This document shows positions 8,824 to 20,480 of a DNA stretch of 64,000 bases, piece after piece. Position numbers and translations under genes: made by a program. This DNA is from Muscardinus avellanarius (taxonomy: Eukaryota; Chordata; Mammalia; Rodentia; Gliridae): the NCBI GenBank assembly GCA_963383645.1, contig OY726557.1, positions 125,404,895-125,468,894 on the forward strand, in the 5' to 3' direction. The stretch's first letter is position 1. The number at the start of each line of letters is the position of its first letter. The notes beneath the pieces are model-generated. The model worked only from the letters and a program-made list of their open reading frames with translations. It did not search any database and had not been told where the DNA came from.

Positions 8824-11099
8824 GGGTGGCCGGCGCGCATTGTCCGCGGCGCGAGGAGCCGGGTGCGGACCCCGAGCCTGCAGCGGGCGGGCTGGGAGCG
8901 GGCGCCGGGGCGTCCGGGGACCCGAGGATAGGGACGGGCGAGGCTGCGAACCGCCGGCGGCTCCGGGGTCTCTCCCTCCCGGCTTCGGGAGCCCTTGGCC
9001 GGAGCTTTCTCGGCGTCGCCAGCCCGGGGCTGCCTTCCAGCGGCTGCAAGCCGGAGCAGCCCGGCCCCCGGCCCGGCGAGGAGTCGAGGAGCCGCGGCCG
9101 CGTCCTGCCGGGCAGGGAGGAGGGCGAGTGGAGGTTTGCAGGAGGATCGTGGGGAGAGGGGGAAAGCAACTGGGGCCAGCGAACCGGGGCCCGAGGGCCA
9201 CGCTTAGGGACCCCAGCCCGAGGAGGGGCGAGAATCCGTAGGGTCGCTGGCTGTCCGCGGATTGCTGGGGCTTTGGGAAGGGAAGGGGAGGAATAGGGAC
9301 CCGTGGCCAAGCTTGAAAATCAGGAGACCCCCAGGCTGGAGAACGAGGGGATGAATTCGTAAAAAGGGGGACAGAAAGCACCGGAGAACAGAAAGCTGAG
9401 GGGGATGGGGCAGGGTCCTGAGTACGCTGCGCAAAGTTTGTGTTTCTTTCGGGGTAGGCGAGGGGGCTCTCTCCTGGTTCCCAAACCCGAAGAAGAAACC
9501 AGCTCGGAGGGCCGCCCTTTCTGCGGGCTCCTCGCCGAGAGCCCGGTCCCCGCGTGGTGGGGAGACCCGGGTTGGGCATGGGAGGGGGCTGTGGATCGGC
9601 CCTGAATTAGGGCTGGGCTTTAGGGCAGGCTAGAGTTTGGGTTATAGGACCCAAGCTGCTTTCAGAATGAGGACTGAAGGGCCGCTCGGTAGTTCACGCG
9701 CGGGCCGGAGCGGAGGGCTGGAGGTAGGAGCTGGGGGCCGGGGCTGAGAGCGGAGGCTGGAATTAGGCGGCGCTTTTAGGACCCAGCCACAGGATCACGA
9801 CTCTTTATTGGGGTCTGGAGTACTGGAATTTGGGGAGGATTTCGCTTTCGGGTTCTGAAGATCCGCGGGTGGAAAAGCGTTTAGGTAGGCGACTAAAGTA
9901 GTTGATCTGAACCTGGGCAGGCGAGCCCCGAATGTCCGCTGCTTCTCCCCGCGCGCGGATCTGGACGCGGAGAGGATTTGGGGCGCACAGGACGTGGTCC
10001 TACGAGAGAGGCTCTGGGCGGCAGACAAATGTAGGAACATTCCCGGCGAGGCGACGGGGTCACCCGGCGGGGCTCGGAGTGGATCGGAGGAAGCTGCCCG
10101 GCGGCTCAGCGGGCTCGGGGAGCCCCCCGGGGTTTGCGGGCGCCGCGCGGGGCGCGAGCTGTGGCCCGGGGCGCAGCAGCCCGCGGTGTGTGTGTGGGGG
10201 GGGCGGGGGGGATGGCAGCTCGGGCCGCAGGAGTCGCGGCCGGGGCAGGCTGGCCTCGAATTCGGGTGCAGGAATCTGAGCCACCGCCTGTTCACCCCCG
10301 GCCGTCTTCGCTTTCCCCGGCCCTGCGGGAAGACCGCGAGCCGGGTTACCCGCGCAAGGTTCCTCCCTAGGGAGAGGAGTTCGGGGTTCCCTACCCTCAC
10401 CCCATTGGTCTTGGGACTTGTGCAGGGTATGGGCTTCAGATTTCAAATGCTTTCCAAACTGGTGGAAACCAAAAGCCGACCCTTCCATATCCAGATCTGA
10501 TAAATGATAGTATTCAAACACAACACCGATGTATTCCCGAAAGCCCCAGCCCCCCACCCCCCTGCACCGCGGCTTCCCGAGGACCTCGGTAAAAGTGTGT
10601 GGCGGGGGAGAGGGGCGTTCCTGGGCTCCCGATCTCCCCCCGGAGCTGCATCCCCTGGGCTCCGGCCTAACTCCAGGGTGTGTGGGGTGGGACGAGTCCC
10701 AATCTGAAAGGGAGCTTATCCTCTGGCCGGCGGGCGAAGGAGTGGGTTGGGAGCGGGGTGGAGAGGTGGAAGGTTTGCGATTTCCTCCCGGCAACCTTAA
10801 GCCCTCTTGCAGCCCAGAACAGCGCTCGAGCCCACGGCGGGGAGACACAAACAGCCCTTAGGGGACACGGGGGCCGCGCGACCCAGGAGTGGCCACGGCC
10901 GCCCGGGGCGCGGCGACCGGCGGCGGCGGCGGAGCTCCGAGGCTGTTGTTTTTCAGGCTTGGAATCCGTGCGCGCTCTCTCTCCCTCCGAGAGCCTGGGC
11001 GGGGGAGGGAGCCGTGACCCCGCCGAGGTTCCCCGGTCACCGCCTCCCCTTTGTGAGCGCCGAAGGCATGGAGGCCGGGAGAAAGGAGCTGCAGGAATG

Positions 11100-13233
11100 A
11101 GGGCCAGGGGGTCACTGGAGGGAGATGGGCCTGGCCGCAGCGCACAGTAAAATGCCTTGTGCAAATTGCACTGAAGTGTACCCAACTCGAGACTGGCTGT
11201 TTTATGATCCTTCCTGGGAGTTTACTGCTCTGTGCTTTTAAGTCTATAGATTGCTTTAAGTTAATGAAAGTGCTGCTTTCAAAAGAGGCTTTTATTGTGC
11301 GGCAGTGACAAATCCAGTACCTCCCCTTAACTCTTCCAAAATGGGCCTGGTTAGAAAGAGGGGCGGCTTGCTGGGGTTCCCACAGGAACGGAGCTTGGGG
11401 AGGTGGCCATGTGACATGAGGATTCATAAAAGTCAAGACCAAGTCACTCAGAGACGTGAGTGGACTTCTTTCTCCCTGATCTAGTGCGGGGAGCCCGGGT
11501 CTGGCTCTGAAGGTTGCCCCCGTCTCCCCAGCAGCCCCCACCCACTCTGCCTGAAGTAGGCCTGACCTTGCTCAATTCAACCCACGCTGGATTTCAGGAT
11601 TTCAGCCCTGCAGCCGGCTCCAACTGCAACTAAAATATTTACTTGGGCCCTGGGGGAGGGGCTTTGCCAAGCATACACTTAGATGAATGCATTTAAATGC
11701 TGGGAACCTTAAGAAGGAACAAGGGTGGCTTTTTTCCCTTTTCTTTCAATGCCTTTTCCTTTTTCTACCTGTTTGGCACAGAAGGTGAAGAGGGCAGGGT
11801 TTTTGACTAGGTCCTAATGTAGAAACTGCAGTGGGGCCCGGGCTGTGGCTTTGACCGCATGTCATAACCATTTAAACTGTGGTTACTTGTTCAAAGCTCC
11901 AAGCTTCTCCAAGCTGGGTTTCATTAACTCTACACCAGTTGCCTGGAAGTTCAGTAGCAATAAATTGTATAAACACATTTGAAGTAAGTTAGTGATGAAA
12001 TAAGGAGAATTACTGTCTTGCGAGTGGAGAATCCTGAATTCATGGAGTTCGCGCGTAACTGGAAACACACCACCTCTCCCTTGGCCTTGAAGTTTATGGG
12101 GGCACCACAGTGTGTGTTAAATTTCTTTCTGCCATGTCCATCTTCAACTTGCGACTGTAACTCATTAGAGACCAAGACATGCCTAGAAAGTGGAAAGGCT
12201 GGTCTCAAAGGGGTCTCTATTAAGCCTGATTCAGGAACCAAACCCAAGCCATCAACCTGACTTTCCTACGCTTCCAGAGTACAGTGTGCAACAGAGTATA
12301 GTGTGCCGCAGAGCAAATTAGACGTTTAAATGTTCGAGGCTTAATAATACTGTGCTGTTAGCAATTGAAATTGTTTTTATTAAAGAAACAACCAATAAAA
12401 TTTATAGGCTTCCAACATGTTTCAAGATTCGCTCACTATTTATTTAACCCCCCCCCCACGCCACCACCACCTTTAAGAAATTCTCCAATTTCAGACTTTT
12501 GTTTCTGATTTATTTAATCTGGAGCACATTTTCTAAATTAGTTGGAGGAGGGTGAGAAATGCTGTTCGAAGTTTTTCTATTTTTCCGATGCCGTGTGGCA
12601 CCAGGACCGAGATGCTGTAAGATATATATAAACGTGTGATGCAATCGCTAAGGGTGACGGCATGTGAAGCAAAGTGTCTGAATTAAACAAAATGCAGATC
12701 CCAGAATGGAGAGGGTGAAAACAAGCCTGCAGAGGGGAAACAGAGGAAGGTATATGAAAAAGGGAACCTCTGTGAGCCCCTGAGATCCTCGAGTCTAGCC
12801 AACGCACTGATCTTTGTATAAGACCCTCCTTGTATAAGTCTGTGACTTATTGGAGATTGAATTATATTGAGAAGCAGAATTCAGAGGGAGGAGCTATCCT
12901 TGCTGGGTTTTCTCTCCAACCATGGCCAGGACTGTTGCGATGGGGCTCTGCTAATTTAATTAAACCTAGTACCTGATGGGAAAGGGAAGCAGGAGAGAGG
13001 GAAGTGGTCAGGTGATAATTGAGGTTGCCAGGTCAGAACACCCAGCTATATGTGAGCCCAGAATCTGGGGGCCTGGTGGCTTTATGCCCTGTTGCTATTT
13101 GGCTGCAGGACTCCATGACCCTCTGAGCTGCGAGACCTCAATTTCTTCCTAGGTAAAGTGGGATGTAGCACATGCATCAGGAGTGAAGGATAGGCATGAA
13201 TCAAGCATTTGATACAGTTAAATAATAAAAGAA
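11100..13233. other. Repeat-poor unique DNA downstream of the CpG island
   Basis: No SINE or LINE is recognised. AT-rich blocks such as 11,140-11,330 and 12,290-12,430 have the look of conserved non-coding sequence (TAATAAT, CAATTGAAATTG-like and TTTATTAAAG motifs). Conservation cannot be tested here. Probably intron or promoter-proximal regulatory DNA. Confidence 0.4.
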
Positions 13234-13376
13234 AATCCAGCATTTGGGAGGCTGAGACAGGAGGATTGCCAGTTCCAGGCCAACAACGGCAACTTAGACC
13301 CTCAGCAACTTAGTGAGACTCTGTTTCAAAACAACAACAAAAATAAAACTCTCTTGGGTTCAATCCCCAGTGCCAG
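13234..13376 (+). mobile_element. Truncated B1-ID SINE
   Basis: Starts inside the B1-like half (CCAGCATTTGGGAGGCTGAG), has an ACAACAACAAAAATAAAA linker, and retains only the end of the ID half (TTGGGTTCAATCCCCAGTGC). Confidence 0.8.
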
Positions 13377-14969
13377 TCCTCACAGACATACAATTAATAA
13401 ATAGGAGGTAGAGGAGTCTTAGCAAAATCACCTACTTCTCTGAGTTTGCTTTCTTTCCTTGGCTCCAGAGCCTGTCCCCGCAACTGTCAGAAGTTTTTAG
13501 ACTTCGGTGAAGGGAGAAACTCCTGTCTTTTTTTACATCTTAGAATTTGAAAACCCTGCTGTGATCCTAAAAACCATCCGTGCTTTACCATGAGGGACAA
13601 TTATAGTTAAAATGGGAGAATCAGCCTGGTTCTTACCTCCAAAGCTACCTGGAATAGCCTCCATGCCTTAGATGAATGTAGAATCCCACACATCAGAGAG
13701 ACAGGCCCTGCAGTCTATGCCACTGGGAATAGAGGCCTGGCCCTAGCTGGTGTGTGACATCTGGCCAGGCTGGGGGAGGGGTGCTGATCTGGAGCTGGCC
13801 ACAGCCTGGACCTGGCTTCCTAGGCCCCGTGCTGGCAGATCAGAACAGATTCTGCACCAGAAAGCCTGAGCAGTTACACCTAGCACTTCTCCAAAAGCGG
13901 GTGCCTGTGTCTAGACTCCTTCAGCTCTGTACCTGGTTTTTTAGAAGTGAGTCTTGATCCTGGAGATGTGTCTCAGGCGGAATGCTTGCCTTTGATTTTC
14001 CCTAGTCCACTGGGGATTCCTTGGGGGTATTTTTTCCCTCCTCCATACATCCTTAAGCAACATCTTAGTCTCCATTTTGATTGGGCCAGAGAGAGACACA
14101 GGATGGGGGTGGAAGGGGAGGCAACTGAAGGACAGAGTCCCACCAGAACTATCCCAGAACCCCCAAGGAAGAGGGGGAACCGAGCCCCCGGGACAACTTA
14201 GTTTGTCTCCTGCTGGAACAAAAGTAGGGCTGGGGAAGAGCTTGCTGCAAATGTGTTGTCCTCGCTGCCGCCTGGTAAAGGGAGAGACTGCCCGCCTGGG
14301 TTTCTAATTACAAGAAGGACAGTTTTGCTAAGACCTATCTCACTAAAAACACATCCCTGTGTGTAATAAGAAACCCTAAACCGGGCAGGATATTTTAAAA
14401 CTGAAGCAATGAAGATTAGATTAAGTCTCCACCAAACAGCTTCATTCTCGTATTATTTTTGGCTGGAATGTGGAGAAAAGCAGCTGGCCCTGGGGCCCAG
14501 GGCAGACTCTTGAGGTTCGGATGGGGCCGGAGTGGGTGGTGTGACTGCTAGTTCTCTGCTTAGTAGGAAGGGAGCCAATTTCTGTGCAGCTCAGAGCTCA
14601 GTCTGAGCGCTGGGTGCCCAGTGGGGGGTGGGGTGGGAGGCTGGAGTGGGGGAAGGGCCAGATTCAGATGGGTCTGCACAAAGTGGTCTCAGAATCTGCA
14701 CCCAGAAGGCTTCTAAGTCCCGCCCTCATTAGGACCTAGCCCTTTGTGTTCAGTTTGTCCTTCTACTCCTACCCTCATCTCATGCCAGTGCTCCATTTAG
14801 CCTTTGAAGGAACCTGGATGTCTTGGGCCCTTTTTGGGCGGAGAGAGGGAGCAAATAATTGTCCAAGATTTCCCGAGGTAGAGCCCAGAAATCTGGCATC
14901 TGGCATCTGGCATGGCAGGCGGGAAAAAGGCAGCAGGGGCATGCATTCATTGACTCCCCTCTTCCTCCA
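13377..14969. other. Unique DNA, possible conserved non-coding block
   Basis: No gene supported. 14,290-14,480 is AT-rich with GATTAGATTAAG-type homeodomain-like motifs and looks selectively constrained, but this is an impression only. A short triple direct repeat of CTGGCAT lies at about 14,890-14,915. Confidence 0.35.
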
Positions 14970-15055
14970 CTCAACACGTGTATAATATCTTCTATGTGCC
15001 TGGCACAGCCCTAGGCACTGAGGACACAACAGTAAAAATAAGCAAAACAAGCACT
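14970..15055 (+). mobile_element. L2-type LINE relic
   Basis: TTCTATGTGCCTGGCACAGC, CTAGGCACTGAGGACACAAC and AGTAAAAATAAGCAAAACAA match the classic L2 3'-region order. Confidence 0.65.
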
Positions 15056-15059
15056 GTAG

Positions 15060-15278
15060 TTGGGAGTGAAAGCACACACTTGTAATCCCAGCACTTGGGA
15101 GGCTGAGACAGGAGGATCACAGGTTCCAAGCCAGCCTTGGCAACTTAGTGAGGCCCTCAGCAACTTAGTGAGACCCTGTTTCAAAATAAAATAATTAAAT
15201 GGGCTGGGGGGTATAGCTTGGGCGTAGAATGTCCCTGGGTTCAATCCCCAGCCCCCTCCCCCCATACACACACAAAGG
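15060..15278 (+). mobile_element. B1-ID dimeric SINE
   Basis: Complete plus-strand dimer: CACTTGTAATCCCAGCACTT, AACTTAGTGAGACCCTGTTT, then the ID half GGGGGGTATAGCTTGGGCGT and GGGTTCAATCCCCAGCCCCC. Confidence 0.88.
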
Positions 15279-15334
15279 CTTTAACAAGCACCTGGCCATG
15301 GAGTTTGTCCTTCAGGGGTTTGTTTGCAGTGGAC

Positions 15335-15525
15335 AGGAGCAAGATGGATTTTTAGCATCAGACAGACAGAATAGCACTTAGAGCCTCCCTCTGCTATTTT
15401 GCTTATTGAATGACTTTAGACAAGTAGCCTAATGTCTTTGATCCACATTCCCTATCTGTAGTTCTAGCATTATGGATAGGCTGTCTGTAAGTACCTGGCA
15501 TGGTGTCTGGCACAGAAAAGGGACT
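15335..15525 (+). mobile_element. MIR SINE relic
   Basis: Decayed MIR order: AGCCTCCCTCTGCTATTTTG, TGACTTTAGACAAGTAGCCT, ATTCCCTATCTGTAGTTCTA, GTACCTGGCATGGTGTCTGG. Confidence 0.65.
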
Positions 15526-16426
15526 GGTTCTGATTGGCTGTCCTCCCACACCATGTTTGGGGGCCGACAGTCTAGGGGATGGATTTTCCAGCTTCTTTCC
15601 CTTTCTCTTTTGCTTCCCCAGGACATGACTCGGGCCCTTTCTCAGGTCATTGGCACTGTCAACAAGCATTGAATGCACCACATGTCCATGCAGTGGCTGG
15701 AGCCGCCTGCCAGTGGGGCAGCTCCAGGGGATCCATGTCCCAGAACACAGATGTGCAGTCCCCAGGGATAGTGGGGAGGGAGGGGTTCTTGGAAATGGTA
15801 GTGCAGAGGCTCAGATGCCACATATCAACCTATGACAGGGATGATTAGATAAGCACAGGTAGAAAAAAGTCCCCACCAATTGTTAACCAAAGCAGGCAAA
15901 TGGGATGGGGTGCCCAGGCAGTGAGGACAGGGTGGCCTTAGCTTAACCAGGGATGCCTTCTGAGGGTAAGCAAGCACTCAGCAGTGTTAGGACTGGCCAG
16001 GGCGGGAGGGGAGGGGCGAAACCAGAGATGGCCTGGTCTCCGTGCTCTGAGCTTTCCTGGGGACAGGTTCCAGTAACCTCAACTGGAAAGAAAAGCTCAG
16101 CTCCTCTGCCTGACTCAGGAGGCAGAAATGGGCTGTCACTGTGTCAGGAAGACCACTCCAGCCTCCGTGTAGGGGACCAGCTTCTCTTATCCATTGTGGG
16201 GTTTTGGAGGGGACTTTTCCATGCCAGCTCTGTTGGGTATGATTTAGGTTAATGAGATAGCCCAGGAGGCAAGCACAGTCCTTCCGCTCCTGGTTACGAC
16301 ACAGCTATCTTACCTGGTACCCTGCTCTTCCTGAGCAGAGAGCAGGGACAGCAGGCCCACTTCTGGCCCTCTCCCTTCTAGGGACCATGAGGCTGGTCGA
16401 GCCGGTGTGATGGGGATGGCGATAGG
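15526..16426. other. Unique DNA, no gene seen
   Basis: Several short overlapping open frames on both strands, none with protein-like features or a splice pair. Confidence 0.4.
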
Positions 16427-16468
16427 AAAAGTGGTCAGGCCTAGGAGAAAAGTGGTCAGGCCTAGGAG
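16427..16468 (+). repeat. Two tandem 21-bp units
   Basis: The unit AAAAGTGGTCAGGCCTAGGAG occurs exactly twice, in direct tandem, at 16,427-16,447 and 16,448-16,468. Confidence 0.9.
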
Positions 16469-16705
16469 TCAGAGGATGGTGGGTGGGACGCGTGACATGT
16501 TGGAAGGAAGAACGACAAGAACAGGGCAGCTGCAGAGACAAGTGCAAGGGCGTCGCCTGGGGGATCGTAAGGACCCTGGGAGGGTCTCCTGATGGCCTTC
16601 CTGATGCAAAAGCTGTGTCTTAGCAATGGGGTTGGTTCTGGGAGGCCATCTTCAGTCTGAAGACTTACTATCTTCTTCATAAGAAGCAACATTTGTTTCT
16701 TTTGT

Positions 16706-16935
16706 TAAGTGCGGTGTTGGGGAAAGGAACACAGACTTTGGAATCAGATTCTACTACCACTAAACTGAGTGTTCTTAGGCACATGGATTACCTCTCTGAG
16801 TCTAGAAAGTGAAAATGATGATGTCGATAATAATACCAAGCACACATAGTACAGTTGTGAAAACTCTAGAAGAAGGCGTTGGAACGTGTTTGGCACATAG
16901 AAAGCTCATGGCGAATGTTAGTTTTCTTTTCCAAT
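16706..16935 (+). mobile_element. MIR SINE relic, nearly full length
   Basis: ACACAGACTTTGGAATCAGA, TTACCTCTCTGAGTCTAGAA, AATAATACCAAGCACACATA and TGTTTGGCACATAGAAAGCT follow MIR order from 5' to 3'. Confidence 0.8.
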
Positions 16936-17218
16936 AAAGCTCATTTTCATTCGATCCTCTTACCTGCTCACTCATGGGTGTGGATATCTAGGGTAGCCCA
17001 GATATCTCTTACAATGACGATCCTTTCTTTGGCTTTTTAGAGATGAAACAGCTCCTCCTGAGGCTCAGAGAGTGACTTGGCCCAAACTGTGTATGTTTCT
17101 CCCCTGAGAAACTTTCTTAACAGCTCAAATCAAATCCCCCACTCCCCATACTTCTGTCTTGCAAATGCTGAGGACTACCACCTTCTGTCATGGACTCTGA
17201 ATTCCAGTAGATCTATAT

Positions 17219-17418
17219 ATTTTTTTGTGGTAGTAAGGATGGACCCAGGGGCATTCTACCTCCCAGCTGCATTCCCAGACCTATTTTTTATTTTGAAACA
17301 GGGTCTTACTGAGTTGCAAAGGGCTCACTAAGTAGCTAAGGTTGTCTGTGAACCACGATCCTCCTGTCTCAGCCTCTCAAATGCTGGGATTACAAGCGTG
17401 CTACACCATGCCCAGCTT
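17219..17418 (-). mobile_element. B1-ID dimeric SINE
   Basis: Minus-strand dimer from GATGGACCCAGGGGCATTCT to GGGATTACAAGCGTGCTACA. Confidence 0.88.
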
Positions 17419-18494
17419 AGATCTATGTTTTTAGTTCCTACAAATTCAGGGTGGTATGGGACAAGCCAGCACATAGGTAAGTGGAGGGAGAATTGGGGCA
17501 GGGAGGGTGGTGATGGCCACGAGGGGCAACACAGCTGGAAGGTAGACCATGGGGTGAAGAGAAGGCATTTAAGGTGTTTACACCCCTAGGCATAGATCGC
17601 TGTCCTGCTGGACATCAAGGGGCAATTAGCCTGTTAGTAGTGGGATCTGATCCCTGTTAGTGTGGGAGGCACAGTCTCCTCCATTCTGGGTTCACAGGGG
17701 TGTATGGTGGAGCAAGGTGGTGATCCCACCCAGAACTTCCTCTCGTATCCTCAATCCAACGTGACTCTCCAGAATGACTCCATTCCAAATCCCAGTGAGG
17801 TCTGATTCTATGGTCTTGTCACTGCGTGGCGACAGAGGCTTGTTCTCCCTCCTGTGCCCTCCCCGAGGATCCATCAGTCACTCCACAGGTGTGGCCAAAG
17901 CCCGTGGTTCACTGATGCTCCCACAGTGCTGTGTGGGCCCCAGGGCCCCTTGTGGAGAGGAAACCAAAGAAACGCACATCCCACTGGGGAGGGGCTGTGT
18001 GACCTTGCCCAGCCAAGGCGTCGCTGTGTCTCAGCAGCCTCCTTTTCTACACTGGATGGGTGACCCCTCCCCAGAGATATTGGATGACCTTCAAAGCCCC
18101 TTCTGGGTCCGTTTTTCATGGCACCATGAGCTATCCATGTTAAAAATACGTGTTTTGGTCCCTCATCCTGAGTTCAGAGAAGGAAGTAGGATGCTGGGAA
18201 TGTTTAGGAGCTCTTCTTCCACCCCCACCCCCCAGTACTGTGCTCCTCCCAGCTCTGGGGGGTGTGGTGGTAGAATAGATAGACTCCTGGTAGAGCAGCA
18301 GCCCCCGAGGCTGGAGGAAAGCCAGAGCTCCCTGGATGCCTGTAGCGTCTCTGGTGCTGGCTCCCCGGGAATTAACTCTGTCTCTTGCACTGGTGAGGCT
18401 GTCCTTGGGAAGGAGCCCCATTCATTGGGCCTCTGAGAGTCATCAAGACAGGAACTGCTGACTCCTCTGATTTTAAGATGTCAGGGGAGCCCCT
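17419..18494. other. Unique DNA with a MIR relic; long open frame not called
   Basis: A 220-codon open frame spans 17,774-18,436. Within it, about 17,980-18,110 resembles a decayed MIR (GTGACCTTGCCCAGCC, then TGTGTCTCAGCAGCCTCC, then TTCTACACTGGATGGGTGAC). No splice pair or known domain is seen, so it is treated as non-coding. Confidence 0.45.
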
Positions 18495-18560
18495 TTTTCT
18501 GCCCCCCTCTCTTTTCCTCCCTCCCCCCCCTCTCTTTCTCTCATCTCTCACTCTCTCTTT
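18495..18560. repeat. CT-rich low-complexity tract
   Basis: Pyrimidine-rich (CTCTCTTTT, CCTCCCTCCCCCCCC) and directly at the tail side of the minus-strand SINE at 18,562. Confidence 0.85.
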
Positions 18561-18561
18561 T

Positions 18562-18743
18562 AATTTGGTACTAGAGGCTGAATCCAGGGACATTCTACCT
18601 CTGAATTCCACCCCAGCCCTATTTTATTTTTTATTTTGAGACAGAGTTTCATGAAATTGCTGAGGCTGGCCTCAAATATGCAATCTTCCTGTCTCAACCT
18701 CCCAAGTACAGGGATTACGGATGTGCACCATCATGCTTGACTA
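18562..18743 (-). mobile_element. B1-ID dimeric SINE
   Basis: Minus-strand dimer from TTGGTACTAGAGGCTGAATC to GGGATTACGGATGTGCACCA. Confidence 0.85.
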
Positions 18744-19984
18744 GGGGAGCTCTTTTCTGAGTTGGAGATCTGTTCTCCTGGAATTCTTTCCAAACTCACT
18801 TCCATTGGGCTGTAGGAGGAGGGTGAAAGGCAACACTGGGGCTCGGACTGAAGGGACTGCAGGGCCGAGGGGAGCAGCCCCTGAGCTCACACAGACTAGT
18901 GCTGTCATTCCTGGTCTGCAGGCGGTGGAGCTGGGCCCTGGGGAGGGAGGAAATGGGCTGCAGCTTCTAGCTCCCAGATGGAGGCAGGAGGGGGTTTTCT
19001 CTAAGCCCTGGGGTTGCTGGGCAGCTGCAGAAGAGCCTCTGCAGACAAAGGGCGGGTGAAAGCTCCTTCTCTGTGTTCTGACTGGGCCCGCCTGGGGCTG
19101 GGAGCTTCGCTCCGATTGGACTGAGTCATCTCTACGGAGCAATGAGGCTCAGAGAGGGCAAGAGGATTTACCCAAGGCACACCATAGTGTGTGTGTGACC
19201 CTGGTCCAGGGAGCTTGCTGCCTGCCCCAGAAAGTTGTGTGTATGTGTGTAGGAAGTCACTGGATTCCTCCGCTTCTTCTCCCCACCAGAGACCACACTC
19301 TGCTGGTGTTCCTCCCTTACCCTGCAGTGTGAGATCTGGGCTCTGGCTTGGGTGGGTCACGGGTGAAGAGGCAAGAAGGGCAGTGGAGGCAGAGGGTGGA
19401 GGACAAGCGGCAGGCCGGCCTGAGCCTGGACTCAGCAGTGCGCTCCCCGTGCAGCTGGAAAGGCTGTACGCCGTCCTCAGCCGTGGTGCTCAGTGCGTTG
19501 ACGCAAGGGGCCGTCCTGCACATGGTGTATAAACGTGAATGAAAGCCCCTCCCCGGTGCTTCACTAGCAGTGTGTGGGGAGGAAATTGGTTGGCATGGAC
19601 TATATGTTTCTTATTAGTTTAAAATAGAGCATACATACAAACGCACACTCCCTCCCGGAAGCACTTGCAAGCGCGATGACAACCGTGCCGACATGATTAA
19701 AAGCTGCGGGATGCCTTCCTTCCCGCCGCCACCGTGGCTGGGTGTGAGTCTTTCCCTCTGGGATCCCAGCACACCTGTGATTTCTCAGGTTCCAGCTCAG
19801 GGTCTGACCTCCATAGTGTGCCCAGCCCACTTCATGGTTATTTACTCTGGTGTTTTCCAGTCTGACCCTGCGTGGAGGGCTGGGAGGTGGGCCTCTCCCA
19901 GGCCCCATCAACTTGGCCCAGGACTTAGCTTCTTCCTGTTCCTCGAATTCATTTGGTAGATTTTATTTGGGATGGGGGGGGGCG
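18744..19984. other. Unique DNA with a MIR fragment
   Basis: About 19,130-19,205 resembles the 3' part of MIR (AATGAGGCTCAGAGAGGGCA, TTTACCCAAGGCACACC). The rest is unassigned. Open frames on both strands overlap and are not supported. Confidence 0.4.
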
Positions 19985-20171
19985 ACTAGGGATTGAAGCC
20001 AGGGGCATTCTACCTTTGAGCTACACTCCCAACCATTTTTATTCTGAAACAAGGTCTCACTAAGTTACTGAGGGTCTTGCTAAGTTGCTGAGGCTGGCCT
20101 TGAACCAGCAATCCTCCTATCTTAATCCCCCAAGCACTGGGAGAATAGACCTACATTACCACACCTGGTTT
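19985..20171 (-). mobile_element. B1-ID dimeric SINE, old copy
   Basis: Minus-strand dimer from CGACTAGGGATTGAAGCCAG to TACATTACCACACCTGG. Diverged. Confidence 0.85.
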
Positions 20172-20183
20172 TATTCAGTAGAT

Positions 20184-20374
20184 TTTTTTTGGGGGGGTGG
20201 TACTGGGGTTCCTGGAAATCCTTCTACCTCCGGGCTACACTCCCAGACCTATTTTATACTTTTATTTGGAGACAGGGACTCTTAAGCCAGAGCTCCTGGC
20301 TTCAAACCTGCGCTATCCTCCTGTCTCCACCTCCCAAGCGCGGGGATTACAAGCGTGAGCCACCGTGCCCGGCC
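20184..20374 (-). mobile_element. B1-ID dimeric SINE, variant-B-box subfamily
   Basis: Contains GGGGTTCCTGGAAATCCTTC and the GC-rich CCTCCCAAGCGCGGGGATTA left half. An exact 11-bp duplication ATTCAGTAGAT flanks it at 20,173-20,183 and 20,375-20,385. It inserted into an L2-like sequence that continues downstream. Confidence 0.93.
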
Positions 20375-20480
20375 ATTCAGTAGATGCTCACTGAGCATAT
20401 TCCACGTGTCAGACTCTGTGGAGGTGCTGGGGTTGTGACCGTGAAGTGGAGAGGTGGCTCCTGCGGCAGGGCTCCATGTG
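20375..20480 (+). mobile_element. L2-type LINE relic
   Basis: ATTCAGTAGATGCTCACTGA, GCATATTCCACGTGTCAGAC and GTGGAGGTGCTGGGGTTGTG follow L2 3'-region order. Split by the SINE at 20,184. Confidence 0.6.

Larger units (their letters stand above)
8075..10935. promoter_or_regulatory. Large CpG island, probable promoter region of an unidentified gene
   Basis: From about 8,075 the sequence changes abruptly to very high G+C with dense CpG, including runs such as GACGTGGCGCGCGGGGTGCG, and stays so until about 10,935. Flanking DNA is CpG-poor. Inside it are a CRE core TGACGTC at 8,374-8,380, GC-box-like GGGGGGCGGG just before it, strong G-tracts at 8,281-8,362, a purine (GAGA) tract at about 8,585-8,672, GGC/TGC repeats and GGGCTC repeats. 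This mix is typical of a housekeeping or developmental gene promoter with a long 5' UTR. In mammals, islands of nearly 3 kb often mark developmental regulators. I do not recognise the gene. Open frames across it are GC-driven and present on both strands, so none is called coding. Direction is uncertain, with the plus strand slightly favoured by a splice-donor match at 8,449. Confidence 0.85.

Noticed and set aside
8439..9579. Overlapping frames of 255-335 codons in the CpG island
   Set aside because: High G+C removes stop codons on both strands. Several frames overlap, no splice pair or known domain is seen, and some begin at non-ATG codons.
10945..10990. Possible splice acceptor TTGTTTTTCAG at 10,946-10,956
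   Set aside because: A plausible polypyrimidine-CAG, but no paired donor or coding content follows. Such matches are frequent by chance.
17774..18436. 220-codon plus-strand frame
   Set aside because: No low-complexity explanation for most of it, but part looks like a decayed MIR, there is no splice pair, and no domain is recognised.
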